Positions 30,948 to 40,748 are shown, counted from the first letter of the stretch. The stretch: 64,000 nucleotides of DNA from Palsa-504 sp963753195 (GCA_963753195.1 CAVWBH010000009.1:806001-870000), one strand, 5' to 3'. Translations and numbers: made by a program. The notes: generated by a model not told the origin, from the sequence alone.

Positions 30948-32797
30948 CTCACGCTCGATGGTGGCAGGCGGATACTCGGCGCGCCGTACGGCACGGAGGG
31001 CCGGCCGGGGCCAGCTACCTGCGGACCACGCTCGGGCAGCCGGCCTGCCCTGACCTGTGGGCCATGCGAAGCACGGGGGTAAGGGGCGGGTAACGCGCGG
31101 GCGTCCCTGGGCACCGGTACCGGCACCGGACCGGAACCGCCCGCCGGCGCCCCGGGATGAGCGGCCGGGACATCGGCAGCGGCCGGGACATCGGCGGCGG
31201 CGTCGGCGGTGGCCAGCTCGACGCGGTTGCGGCCCTGCCGCTTGGCCACGTACAGGGCCGCGTCGGCGAGGCGCTCGAGCCGGTCCAGGGTCCTCGCGTG
31301 GCCGGGGAAGCCGGCCACGCCGATCGAGACCGTGACCGGCACGTCCGTACCCGGCGGGGTGATCTCGGCGATCGCCGCCCGGACACGCTCGGCGATCTCG
31401 AGGGCCGTAGCGATATCGGTGTCGGGCAGCAGGATCGCGAACTCCTCCCCGCCGTTACGGCCGGCGAAGTCCTGGTTCCGCAGCACGCTGCGCAGCGCGG
31501 CGCCGACGCCCGCCAGGACCTGGTCCCCGGCGGCATGCCCGTACTGGTCGTTGACCCGCTTGAACAGGTCGAGGTCGAGCAGGAGCAGCCCGAGTGGCGA
31601 CTTCGTGGTCGTGGCCTGCGCGAACGTCCGCTTCAGCGCGTCGGTGACGGCCCGCTTGTTGGGCAGCCCGGTCAGGCCGTCGGTGGCGGCGCGGACCTCG
31701 GCGACGGCCAGGTTGTGGAGGTTGGCCAGGACCGGCGCGGCCTGGCTGACCGACTCACGGATCCGCTGCTCCTCGGCCGCCGAATAGGGGACTGGGCGGC
31801 TGAGCAGGACCGAGCCGATCACCTCGCCGCCGACCGTGAGCGGAACGCACGACGAGGCTCCGGGCACCGGGGCGCACACCGGGCAGGAGAGCAGGGGCGG
31901 CCGTCCTCCGTTCTCGCTGTGCATCCGGCCGGACCGCACCGCCAGGCACGAGCGCGGCTCCGCGCCGCGCAAGGTCCCCGCCAGCGGCGAGCCCTCCGGC
32001 AGGGGCGTGACCGCCTCCAGCCGGTCCGCGCTGTTGTTCCGGTTGAGCACCACGGCTGCGGTGGCCGGCAGCGTGCGCTCGAGGTGGCGCTGCAGGAGCT
32101 GTTGCGCCTCGTCCTCGCCGTTCGCGAGCTGAAGGGTATCGGCGAAGTCCGCCTGGTCCCGGCCGGACTGCAGCCTCCGGCGGCTGCCCCGGATCTCGTA
32201 CCACAGGTAGAGCCAGCCCAGCCCGATGCCGACGGCCGCGGTGCCGAGGATGAGACCAATGGTCCGGTTCGCGGTCACGGACGCGGCCGCGTGATCGGCG
32301 GTTGCGTCGTTGAGCTGCGTCCGGATCAGGCGGCCGAGATGGGCGCTGACCGGCTGGTAGGCGGCCGTCAGCTGGCCCGCGAGCGCCGCGCGCGCCGCGG
32401 GCGGCTGGGCGGTCAGGCCCGGCGCGGTGAGCAGATCGCGGACGGCGCCCCACTGCCGGGTGAACAGCTCGAGGTCGGCGCGTTCGGCCGGCGAGTCGCC
32501 TGCGTGCAGCTGCTGCAGCGAGAGGAGCTGCGCGTCGACCGCAGGGAGCAGGCTGGTGTAGAGCGTGCCGAAGAGCCGGGATCTCGTCGCGGGATCGGCG
32601 GCCCGCAGGGCGTCCTGGCCGGCGCCGTACGCCGCGTCCATCTCCTGGGTCAGCTGGTTCGTCGCCACCGCGGTGTCGAGCTCGCCGCCCGCGATCACCT
32701 GTCCCTGGTGCGTGGCCGACCGGATGCCCAGTATGCCGACGACGACCACCGCGACCGTCACGAGCGTGCGAAAGAACGCTACGAGCAAACGCCGCAT
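30884..32797 (-). CDS. Membrane diguanylate cyclase, copy 2
   Basis: 637 aa. Same layout as copy 1 and highly similar to it: N-terminal helix (LLVAFFRTLVTVAVVVVGILGI), sensor ~35-175, second helix, GAF-like domain with RSCLAVRSG...SCPVCAPVPGASSCVPL, and GGDEF domain with RNQD I-site and GRNGGEEFAI. After the cyclase domain a long unrelated tail (~80 aa) runs through a relic of the guaA 3' end and ends in SFYPADFAVYAA. The last residues are encoded by the spacer palindrome. It likely makes c-di-GMP; the input signal is unknown. Confidence 0.85.
   Translation of the reverse strand: MRRLLVAFFRTLVTVAVVVVGILGIRSATHQGQVIAGGELDTAVATNQLTQEMDAAYGAGQDALRAADPATRSRLFGTLYTSLLPAVDAQLLSLQQLHAGDSPAERADLELFTRQWGAVRDLLTAPGLTAQPPAARAALAGQLTAAYQPVSAHLGRLIRTQLNDATADHAAASVTANRTIGLILGTAAVGIGLGWLYLWYEIRGSRRRLQSGRDQADFADTLQLANGEDEAQQLLQRHLERTLPATAAVVLNRNNSADRLEAVTPLPEGSPLAGTLRGAEPRSCLAVRSGRMHSENGGRPPLLSCPVCAPVPGASSCVPLTVGGEVIGSVLLSRPVPYSAAEEQRIRESVSQAAPVLANLHNLAVAEVRAATDGLTGLPNKRAVTDALKRTFAQATTTKSPLGLLLLDLDLFKRVNDQYGHAAGDQVLAGVGAALRSVLRNQDFAGRNGGEEFAILLPDTDIATALEIAERVRAAIAEITPPGTDVPVTVSIGVAGFPGHARTLDRLERLADAALYVAKRQGRNRVELATADAAADVPAAADVPAAHPGAPAGGSGPVPVPVPRDARALPAPYPRASHGPQVRAGRLPERGPQVAGPGRPSVPYGAPSIRLPPSSVSQSLTHDHCSFYPADFAVYAA
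30948..30971 (-). pseudogene. Decayed guaA 3' end, relic 2
   Basis: CTCGATGGTGGC followed by AGGCGG matches the last codons of guaA (CTCGATGGTGGCGGGGGG at 35016-35033 on the same strand). It sits between cyclase 2 and spacer 1, in the same relative position as the true guaA end before spacer 3. Confidence 0.5.
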
Positions 32798-32965
32798 TCG
32801 CCACTACCTAACCGGGCAAGCCAGCCATAAATGCATTTACGCTGCTCATCATAATGGCAAGCGGCTGAGATAACTGACTTTCCGCTATCCCGCTAATTCC
32901 TCGTTTATGCTGCATAAACTGCGAAATCAGCGAGATAAAAAGAGATAGAGAACCCGTCAGGAGGC
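32798..32965. promoter_or_regulatory. AT-rich spacer 2 with palindromes (upstream of cyclase 2)
   Basis: Near-copy of spacer 1: TAAATGCATTTA at 32828-32839 and GTTTATGCTGCATAAAC at 32903-32919, the latter containing the stop codon of cyclase 3. Identity with spacer 1 drops at its far end, near the guaA relic. Confidence 0.6.
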
Positions 32966-34737
32966 GGGAACCCCGGTCGTTCGGTAAAAAGGATTTTACT
33001 CCCATTCGATCGTGGCGGGCGGTTGCTGGTCACGTCGGGAACCAGTAACGCGCGGGCGTCGCTCGGCACGGCCACCGAACCGTTGGTCGACGGCCAGGGT
33101 TGATCGGGGACGGCGTCCGCGGCGGCCGGCTCGGCCAGCTCGACGCGGTTGCAGCCCTTCCGCTTGGCCACATACAGGGCCGCGTTGGCCAGGCGCTCGA
33201 GCCGGTCCGGGCTACTCCCGTGGTCCGGGAAGCCGGCCACCCCGATGGAGGCCGTGACCGACACGTCGGCGCCCGGGAGGGAAATCTCCGCGATCGCCGC
33301 GCGGACCCGCTCGGCGATCTCCAGCGCAACGGCGATCTCAGTGCCGGGCAGCAGGACCGCGAACTCCTCCCCGCCGTTGCGGCCGGCGAAGTCCCCGGTC
33401 CGCAGCACGTCGCGCAGCGTCGCGCCGACGGCCGCCAGGACCTGGTCGCCCACCTCGTGCCCGTGCTGGTCGTTGACCTGCCTGAAGTGGTCCAGGTCGA
33501 GCAGGAGCAGCGCGAGCGGGGTACCGGACGCCACGGCCCGGGCGAACGTCCGCTTCGTGACGTCGATGATGGCGCGGTTGTTGGGCAGCCCGGTGAGGCT
33601 GTCGGTCGCGGCGCGGATCTCCGCGACGGCCAGGTTGCGCAGGTTGGCCAGCACCGGGGCCGCCTGGCCGACCGAGTCGTGGATCCGCTGCTCCTCCGAT
33701 TCGGAATAGGGAGCCGCCCGGCTGAGCAGGACCGAGCCCATCACCTCACCGCCGACGGTAAGCGGGACGCACAAGGATGCGCCGGGAAGGGGAGCGCAGA
33801 CTGGGCAGCACAGCAGGGCGGCCCGGCCGCCGTTCTCGTGGTGTGCGCGGCCCGACCGCACCGCCAGGCAGGAGCGTGGCTCCGCGCCTCGCAGGGTCCC
33901 GGCCAGCGGCGAGCCGGGCGGCAGGGGCGTGACCGCCTCCAGCCGGTCCGCGCTGTTGTTCCGGTTGAGCACCACGGCCGCGGTGGCCGGAAGCGAGCGC
34001 TCCAGGTGGCGCTGCAGCAGCCGGTACGTCTCGTCCTCGCCGTCCGCGAGCTGCAGCGTATCCGCGAACTCCGCCTGGTCCTGGCTGGGCGCGAGGCTCC
34101 GGCGGATGCGCCGCAACCCGTGCCGCAGCAACAGCAGGCCGACCACCAGGTCGAGCACCGTGAAACCGATGAAGATGCCGATGTCCACGGCCGCAGCGGC
34201 CGAGGCCCGCGCGTGGTCGGTGTTCGCATCGGCCAGCTCCTTCAGGATCAGCCGGTCCAGGTGCGCGCTGACCGGCTGGTAGGCGGCGGTCAGCTGGGCG
34301 GCGAACGCCCCGGCGGGCGCAGCGGTGAGGTCGTACCGGCTGATCAGGTCACGGACGGCGGTCCACTGCCGGACGAACAGGGCCACGTCGGCGCGTTCGG
34401 CCGGCGGGTCGCCGGCGTGCAGCTGTTCCAGCGCGGACAGCTCCGCGCCGACCGCGGGCAGCAGGCTGGTGTTGAGCGAACCGAGCAGCCGGGACCGCAC
34501 CGCGGGCTGGGTGGTCAGGGCGGCCTGTTCCCCGGTGGCGTACGCGGCGTCCATGTCCCGGGCCACCTGGTTGGTCACGATCGCGGTGGTCAGCTGGTCG
34601 CCTGAGATCGTATTGCCCAGGCTCGTGGCCGAGCGGGTGGCCAGGATACCGCCGACGGCCATCCCGGACACCACCAACGCGAGCGCGACGAAAAGCGCGA
34701 CGAGCGAACTGGTCGCAACCCTAGCGAGCGTGCGCAT
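32905..34737 (-). CDS. Membrane diguanylate cyclase, copy 3
   Basis: 610 aa, the most diverged of the three. Layout: helix ~8-35, sensor ~38-175, helix ~180-205, GAF-like domain with RSCLAVRSG...CCPVCAPLPGASLCVPL, GGDEF domain with RTGD (I-site) and GRNGGEEFAVLLPG. The 3' end runs out of frame through a copy of the guaA terminus (LLVPDVTSNRPPRSNG; guaA ends LDVTSKPPATIEWE) and then ends ISFYLADFAVYAA. It sits directly downstream of guaA on the same strand, the probable ancestral position of the array. Confidence 0.85.
   Translation of the reverse strand: MRTLARVATSSLVALFVALALVVSGMAVGGILATRSATSLGNTISGDQLTTAIVTNQVARDMDAAYATGEQAALTTQPAVRSRLLGSLNTSLLPAVGAELSALEQLHAGDPPAERADVALFVRQWTAVRDLISRYDLTAAPAGAFAAQLTAAYQPVSAHLDRLILKELADANTDHARASAAAAVDIGIFIGFTVLDLVVGLLLLRHGLRRIRRSLAPSQDQAEFADTLQLADGEDETYRLLQRHLERSLPATAAVVLNRNNSADRLEAVTPLPPGSPLAGTLRGAEPRSCLAVRSGRAHHENGGRAALLCCPVCAPLPGASLCVPLTVGGEVMGSVLLSRAAPYSESEEQRIHDSVGQAAPVLANLRNLAVAEIRAATDSLTGLPNNRAIIDVTKRTFARAVASGTPLALLLLDLDHFRQVNDQHGHEVGDQVLAAVGATLRDVLRTGDFAGRNGGEEFAVLLPGTEIAVALEIAERVRAAIAEISLPGADVSVTASIGVAGFPDHGSSPDRLERLANAALYVAKRKGCNRVELAEPAAADAVPDQPWPSTNGSVAVPSDARALLVPDVTSNRPPRSNGSKILFTERPGFPPPDGFSISFYLADFAVYAA
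32966..33043 (-). pseudogene. Decayed guaA 3' end plus 29-bp element, relic 1
   Basis: TTTACTCCCATTCGATCGTGG and the following GCTGGTCACGTCGGGAACC align with the guaA terminus at 35005-35052, including the position of its stop codon. The flanking 29-bp 3' element is also present (32966-32992). It is read out of frame as the tail of cyclase 3. Confidence 0.75.
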
Positions 34738-34973
34738 TCATCTCTACCTAACCCGGCGGCCCGGCGGAAGAATTCGCGGTGAGCATCTTATGGGAAAGCA
34801 GCCGACATAAATAAAATACCCGGCTGGAAATACTTCACCAGCCATGCGCAAGTTTATTTTATATCCGGCTATTACGGCATTTATGGTGCATTGGCGTCTG
34901 CTCGTTCCAGCCCGGGAAGCATGGTCAGGAGCAGCGGCGGCCGACCGGGGGTGACTTACGGGTGCGGCGGGCC
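34738..34973. promoter_or_regulatory. AT-rich spacer 3 between guaA and cyclase 3
   Basis: No ORF. Shares the CTACCTAACCCGG start with the other spacers but is otherwise diverged; AT-rich from ~34790 to 34890 with GCATTTATGGTGCATT as a partial relative of the palindromes. Probable promoter region for cyclase 3. Confidence 0.5.
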
Positions 34974-35002
34974 GGGCACCACGGTCCGTTCGGGAGAAAA
35001 GG
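34974..35002. repeat. Dispersed 29-bp 3'-end element, guaA copy
   Basis: Begins 3 bp after the guaA stop codon and differs at 2 of 29 positions from the lpdA copy. Core on the minus strand: TTTTCTCCCGAACGG then ACCGTGGTGCCC. Confidence 0.75.
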
Positions 35003-35005
35003 TCT

Positions 35006-36556
35006 TTATTCCCACTCGATGGTGGCGGGGGGCTTGCTGGTCACGTCCAGAACCACCCGGTTGATCTCGGGGACCTCGTTGGTGACCCGGGTGGAGATCC
35101 GGGCCAGCACGTCGGCGGGCAGCCGGGCCCAGTCCGCGGTCATGGCGTCCTCGCTGGTCACCGGGCGGAGCACCAGCGGATGGCCGTAACTGCGGCCGTC
35201 ACCTTGCACGCCCACCGAACGCACGTCGGCCAGCAGCACCACCGGGCACTGCCAGACCAGGGCGTCGAGGCCGGCGGCGGACATCTCCTCGCGCACGATG
35301 GCGTCGGCCTCGCGCAGGATGCTCAGGCGCTCGGCGGTGACCTCGCCGACGATCCTGATGGCCAGCCCGGGGCCGGGGAACGGCTGGCGGCGGACGATGG
35401 CCTGCGGCAGGCCGAGCTCCTCCCCCACCCGCCGGACCTCGTCCTTGAACAGCCAGCGCAGCGGCTCGACCAGGCGGAACTTCAGGTCGTCGGGCAGCCC
35501 GCCGACGTTGTGGTGGGACTTGATGTTGGCCGTGCCGGTGCCGCCACCCGATTCGACCACGTCCGGGTACAGCGTGCCCTGGACCAGGAACTCGCACTCG
35601 CCGGCCTCGCTCTTGGCCTCCCGCGCCGCGCGCTCGAACGCGCGGATGAACTCGCGGCCGATGATCTTCCGCTTGCGCTCCGGGTCGGACACCCCGGCCA
35701 GCGCGGACACGAACGCCTCCGCCTCGGTCGCGACCTGCAGCCGGACGCCGGTGGCGGCCACGAAGTCCTGCTCCACCTGTTCCGCCTCGCCCTTGCGCAG
35801 CAGGCCGTGATCAACGAATACGCAGGTCAGGCGGTCACCGATGGCACGCTGCACCAGCGCGGCGGCGACCGCGGAGTCCACCCCGCCGGACAGCCCGCAG
35901 ATGGCCCGGCCGCCGCCGATCTGCTCGCGGATCGCGGCGACCTGGTCCTCGACGATGTTCAGCATGGTCCAGGACGGGCGGCAACCGGCCAGTTCCAGGA
36001 AGCGGGCCAGGACGCGGGTGCCGTACTCGGTGTGCACCACCTCGGGATGGAACTGGACGCCGAACAGGCCTCGCTCGGGGTTCTCGATCCCCGCCACCGG
36101 CGTCGCGGCGGTCCGCGCGGTCACCCGGAAGCCCGGCGGGGCCGCCGTGGCGGTGTCGCCATGCGACATCCACACCTGCTGCTTGCGGGGCGAGCCGGCC
36201 AGCAGGTGGCTCGGCCCGGTCTCCAGCTCGGTGGCGCCGTACTCAGCCGCGCCGGTCCGCTCCACCGTGCCGCCCAGCCCGGCCACCATGAGCTGGAAGC
36301 CGTAGCAGATGCCGAGCACGGGGACCCCGGCGTCGAGCAGGCCGGGCGGCGCGGGCGGGGCGCCCGGCGCGTACACCGAGGCCGGGCCGCCGGACAAGAT
36401 GATGGCCTTCGGCTGCCGGGCCAGCATCTGCTCAGCCGGCATCGTGGCCGGGACGATCTCGGAGTAGACGTGGCACTCGCGCACCCGCCGGGCGATCAGC
36501 TGGGCGTACTGAGCGCCGAAGTCCACCACCAGCACCGTATCGAAGCCGCCGGGCAC
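35006..36556 (-). CDS. guaA: GMP synthase (glutamine-hydrolysing)
   Basis: 516 aa. N-terminal class I glutamine amidotransferase (~1-195): catalytic Cys in VLGICYGFQLM, His/Glu in FHPEVVHTEYG. ATP pyrophosphatase P-loop SGGVDSA; C-terminal dimerisation domain ending DVTSKPPATIEWE. Converts XMP to GMP, downstream of guaB. Its product feeds GTP, the substrate of the adjacent cyclases. Start ATG lies one base from the stop of the CNNM gene, so the two are probably cotranscribed. Confidence 0.96.
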   Translation of the reverse strand: MPGGFDTVLVVDFGAQYAQLIARRVRECHVYSEIVPATMPAEQMLARQPKAIILSGGPASVYAPGAPPAPPGLLDAGVPVLGICYGFQLMVAGLGGTVERTGAAEYGATELETGPSHLLAGSPRKQQVWMSHGDTATAAPPGFRVTARTAATPVAGIENPERGLFGVQFHPEVVHTEYGTRVLARFLELAGCRPSWTMLNIVEDQVAAIREQIGGGRAICGLSGGVDSAVAAALVQRAIGDRLTCVFVDHGLLRKGEAEQVEQDFVAATGVRLQVATEAEAFVSALAGVSDPERKRKIIGREFIRAFERAAREAKSEAGECEFLVQGTLYPDVVESGGGTGTANIKSHHNVGGLPDDLKFRLVEPLRWLFKDEVRRVGEELGLPQAIVRRQPFPGPGLAIRIVGEVTAERLSILREADAIVREEMSAAGLDALVWQCPVVLLADVRSVGVQGDGRSYGHPLVLRPVTSEDAMTADWARLPADVLARISTRVTNEVPEINRVVLDVTSKPPATIEWE

Positions 36557-36557
36557 G

Positions 36558-38009
36558 CTAACCGCCTTCCACCTGGGACTTCTCGGAGTCTAGCCGAGCC
36601 GCGGGGGCCGCGGGGGCTGCGGCGTCCGCGGCATTCGGGGTATTCGGGGTATTCGCGCCGTTCGGGGTATTCGCGCCGTTCGGGGGGTTGGCGGCGTTCG
36701 GGGCGTTGGCGGCGTTCGGGGCGTTGGCGGCGTTGGCGGCGGGCGCGACGCGCAGCCGGGCGATACGGCGGCCGTCCAGCTCGGTCACGGTGATCGAATA
36801 TCCGTCCACCTGCACGCTGTCCCCGGGGGACGGCAGGTCGCCGAGCGCGGCGAGTACGTAGCCCGCGGCCGTCTCGTACGGTCCCTCGGGCAGCCTGAGG
36901 CCGGTCTGCTCGGCGAACTCGTCCAGGTTGAGCAGGCCGTCCACCTCGAACTCGCCGCCGCGCAGCCGGGTCGCCTGGCCTTGCTCGGTGTCGTACTCAT
37001 CCCTGATGTCGCCGATCAGTTCCTCGACCAGGTCCTCCAGGGTGACGATCCCGGCCGTACCGCCGTAGTCATCGACCACGATGGCCAGGTGCGACCGCTC
37101 GCGCCGCATCTCGGACAGGGAGGACAGCACGGTCTTGCTGATCGGCAGGAACTTCACCGGCCGGGCGATCTGGCCGACCGGCACGGACCGGTTGGCGACA
37201 CCGGGCCCGAGCAGGTCCCGGACGTGAACGAAGCCGATCACGTTGTCGTAGCTGTCGGTGAACACCGGCAGCCGCGAGTACGGGACGTCGGCGGCGATCG
37301 CGGCGGCGGCGGACACCGGGGTTTCGGCGTCCAGGAAGATGACCTCGGTACGCGGCACCAGCACCTCGCGGATCTGCCGTTTCCCGGCGTCGAACACCTC
37401 GCTCACGATGCGGCGCTCGTCAACGGGCAGCGCCTGCGCGCCGGTGACCAGGTCGCGCAGCTCCTCCTCGGTCATGGCTTGGCGGCCGACGCGCGGATCA
37501 CCGCCCAGGATGCCCACGACCAGGTTGGTCGACCTGGTCAGCAGCCAGACGACCGGGCGGGCCAGCGTCGCGATCCGGTCCAGCATCGGCGCGGCGAGCA
37601 GGGCCAGCCCCGGCGCCCGCTGCAGCCCGATCCGCTTGGGGGCCAGCTCGCCGAGCACCAGGCTGACGAAGGTGATGCACGCGGTCACGATGAGAAACGA
37701 CAGCGTCGCGGCCCAGCCGGAGTCCACGTTCTGCCTGATCAGCCACGCCTTGAGGAAGCCGGCCAGCGTCTCGGCTCCGAACGCGCCGGAAACCAGCGTG
37801 GCCAAGGTCACGCCGATCTGCACCGCGGAGAAGAACCGGTTCGGGTCGCTGGCCAGCCGCGCGGTCCGCTGGCCGCGCTTGCCTCGCCTGGCCAGGGCCC
37901 TGACCTGGCCTTCCCGCAGCGACACGAGAGCCATCTCGGACGCCGAGAAGAACCCCCCGATGCACACGATGACCAGGACGATGATGATGTCGAGGATTAC
38001 TCTGCTCAT
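36558..38009 (-). CDS. CNNM/CorC-family membrane protein (hemolysin-like)
   Basis: 483 aa. DUF21/CNNM transmembrane domain ~1-180 (IIIVLVIVCIGGFFSASEMALVSL), two CBS domains ~205-325 (EVLVPRTEVIFLDAE; VGQIARPVKFLPISK), CorC/HlyC C-terminal domain ~345-425 (RLRGGEFEVDGLLNLDEF). The family handles Mg2+ or Co2+ transport at the cytoplasmic membrane. The last ~55 residues are low-complexity repeats of NAPNAA/NGANTP type, unusual for the family. Immediately upstream of guaA (1-bp gap). Confidence 0.87.
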   Translation of the reverse strand: MSRVILDIIIVLVIVCIGGFFSASEMALVSLREGQVRALARRGKRGQRTARLASDPNRFFSAVQIGVTLATLVSGAFGAETLAGFLKAWLIRQNVDSGWAATLSFLIVTACITFVSLVLGELAPKRIGLQRAPGLALLAAPMLDRIATLARPVVWLLTRSTNLVVGILGGDPRVGRQAMTEEELRDLVTGAQALPVDERRIVSEVFDAGKRQIREVLVPRTEVIFLDAETPVSAAAAIAADVPYSRLPVFTDSYDNVIGFVHVRDLLGPGVANRSVPVGQIARPVKFLPISKTVLSSLSEMRRERSHLAIVVDDYGGTAGIVTLEDLVEELIGDIRDEYDTEQGQATRLRGGEFEVDGLLNLDEFAEQTGLRLPEGPYETAAGYVLAALGDLPSPGDSVQVDGYSITVTELDGRRIARLRVAPAANAANAPNAANAPNAANPPNGANTPNGANTPNTPNAADAAAPAAPAARLDSEKSQVEGG

Positions 38010-38165
38010 TTTTTCTGCCTGGCAGGAGATGTGTGGGGCCAGTGTAGACCGGATAGCGTATGAATCCCGCGAGCACGCGATGTGTGGCAGGCGAGCGGCC
38101 GGCGGGCCGACGGACGGGAGACAGCGGGGGGACAGGCGGGGCCGCCCCCGCCAGAGGGAGGGCCT

Positions 38166-39131
<966 letters not shown>

Positions 39132-39224
39132 GTCCCTCGCGGCCGATCCGTCAGCGAGCGCACGGCAGCGGGAATTATCGCACCATGCCTGGATTACAGT
39201 GGGTCTGGTCGCGAGGAGGTCCAA

Positions 39225-40427
39225 GTGCGGGTACGTGACGAGGCGGCGGCTATCGCGGGCGACATCGCCGAGTTGCGCCATGCGATCCACCGCGAACCTG
39301 AGATCGGCCTGGATCTGCCCGAGACGCAGCGGAAGGTGCTCGCCGCGCTGGACGGGCTGCCGCTGGAGCTGCGGACCGGCCGGGGGCTGAGCTCGGTGAC
39401 CGCCGTGCTGCGCGGCGGCGCGGCGGGCGGCCGCGGGCCGGTCGTGCTGCTGCGCGGCGACATGGACGCGCTGCCCGTCACCGAGGAGACCGGCCTGGCG
39501 TACGCGTCGCAGATCCCCGGCGCGATGCACGCCTGCGGTCACGACCTGCACACCGCCATGCTGGCCGGCGCCGCGCGGCTGCTGTCGGCCCGGCAGGCTG
39601 AGCTGCCCGGCACGGTGATCTTCATGTTCCAGCCGGGCGAGGAAGGCTACGCCGGCGCACGGCACATGATCAACGAGGGCGTGCTGGACGTGGCGGGCGA
39701 GCGCCCGGCCGCCGCCTACGCCCTGCACGTGACGGCGGAGCGGCTGCCGTGCGGCACGTTCTCCACCCGCCCCGGCGCGATGCTGGCCGCGGCCGACCAG
39801 ATCACCGTGACGGTGCGCGGGCGCGGCGGGCACGCCTCGTTGCCGCACCGGGCCGCGGACCCCATCCCGGCCGCCTGCGAGATGGTGACTGCGCTGCAGA
39901 CGCTGGTCACCAGGAGATTCGACGTGTTCGATCCGGTGGTCATCACCGTCGGCAGCTTCCACGCCGGGACCACCGACAACGTGATCCCGGACGAGGCCAC
40001 CTTCCTGGCTACCGCGCGATCCTTCAGCGAGGCCTCCCGCAGCGTCCTGGCCGAGCTAGTGCCGCAGCTGATCGGGGACATCGCCCGGGCCCACGGCCTG
40101 ACCGCCGAGGCCGTCTACGCCCCCGAGTACCCGGTGACCATGAACGACGCGGCCGAGGCGGGGTTCGCGGCGGCGGTGATCGCCGACACGTTCGGGCCGG
40201 AGCACGCCGAGCGGGCTGAGTTCCCGATCACCGGGGCCGAGGACTTCTCCTATGTCCTGGAGCAGGTGCCGGGAGCGTTCGTCTTCCTGGGCGCCTGCCC
40301 GCCCGGGACCGACCCGCTGACCGCGCCGACCAACCACTCCGCGCACGCCATCTTCGACGACGCGGCGCTGGCCGACGGCATCGCGCTGTACGCCGAGCTG
40401 GCCCTGCGCCGCCTGGCCCGCGGCTAG
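39225..40427 (+). CDS. M20-family amidohydrolase (second of two)
   Basis: 400 aa from GTG 39225, GAGGAGG 6 nt upstream. M20D metallohydrolase: MHACGHDLHTAMLAGAARLL, FQPGEEGYAGARHM, GRGGHASLPHRAADPIPA, GAEDFSYVLEQVPGAFVFLGA. Predicted N-acyl-amino acid or hippurate-type amidase. It is a diverged paralogue of the gene at 14504-15784. Lies 93 bp after galE and 98 bp before the IS element. Confidence 0.88.
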   Translation: MRVRDEAAAIAGDIAELRHAIHREPEIGLDLPETQRKVLAALDGLPLELRTGRGLSSVTAVLRGGAAGGRGPVVLLRGDMDALPVTEETGLAYASQIPGAMHACGHDLHTAMLAGAARLLSARQAELPGTVIFMFQPGEEGYAGARHMINEGVLDVAGERPAAAYALHVTAERLPCGTFSTRPGAMLAAADQITVTVRGRGGHASLPHRAADPIPAACEMVTALQTLVTRRFDVFDPVVITVGSFHAGTTDNVIPDEATFLATARSFSEASRSVLAELVPQLIGDIARAHGLTAEAVYAPEYPVTMNDAAEAGFAAAVIADTFGPEHAERAEFPITGAEDFSYVLEQVPGAFVFLGACPPGTDPLTAPTNHSAHAIFDDAALADGIALYAELALRRLARG

Positions 40428-40525
40428 CTTCGGAGTCCCCGCGTTCCCCGGACACGGGGTAGCCGATGGCACAGCAGGCACCGCCTCGAGCCTTTTGTCC
40501 CGTTTTGGCGGGTTGTGCTCGCTGA

Positions 40526-40559
40526 TTAGCGTGGTAGATCCGGGCTACGTGGTAGATCC
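40526..40559 (+). repeat. IS left terminal inverted repeat
   Basis: TTAGCGTGGTAGATC...TGGTAGATCC; outer and inner blocks match the right end, with a variable 9-bp centre. Confidence 0.85.
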
Positions 40560-40748
40560 GGGGGGTCAGGGGGCTTGTTGCGGTTTTCTGCTTGGTCTGG
40601 GCTCGTTCCTGGGTGTCGGCCGGGCGCTGGGCGGTCTGTGGGCTGGTTGCGGCGTAAAGTCCGGCCTGGTTCGGGGTGGTTTGCCGGGGCTGTGGATAGT
40701 TTCGGGCGTGCGGGCGCTGCGTGTGGGGAAGTTTCCGGCGGCCTGGGG

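Noticed and set aside
29057..34973. Cyclase array as a prophage or genomic island
   Set aside because: No integrase, att site, tRNA or phage genes; the coding DNA is as GC-rich as its neighbours and only the spacers are AT-rich. Local duplication explains it better.
34738..34973. Riboswitch or small RNA upstream of cyclase 3
   Set aside because: AT-rich but no recognisable conserved aptamer or stable structured element; GEMM-type motifs not seen.
40560..40748. Second ORF inside the insertion sequence
   Set aside because: Short frames here have poor composition and no match to accessory IS genes; the element carries one transposase.
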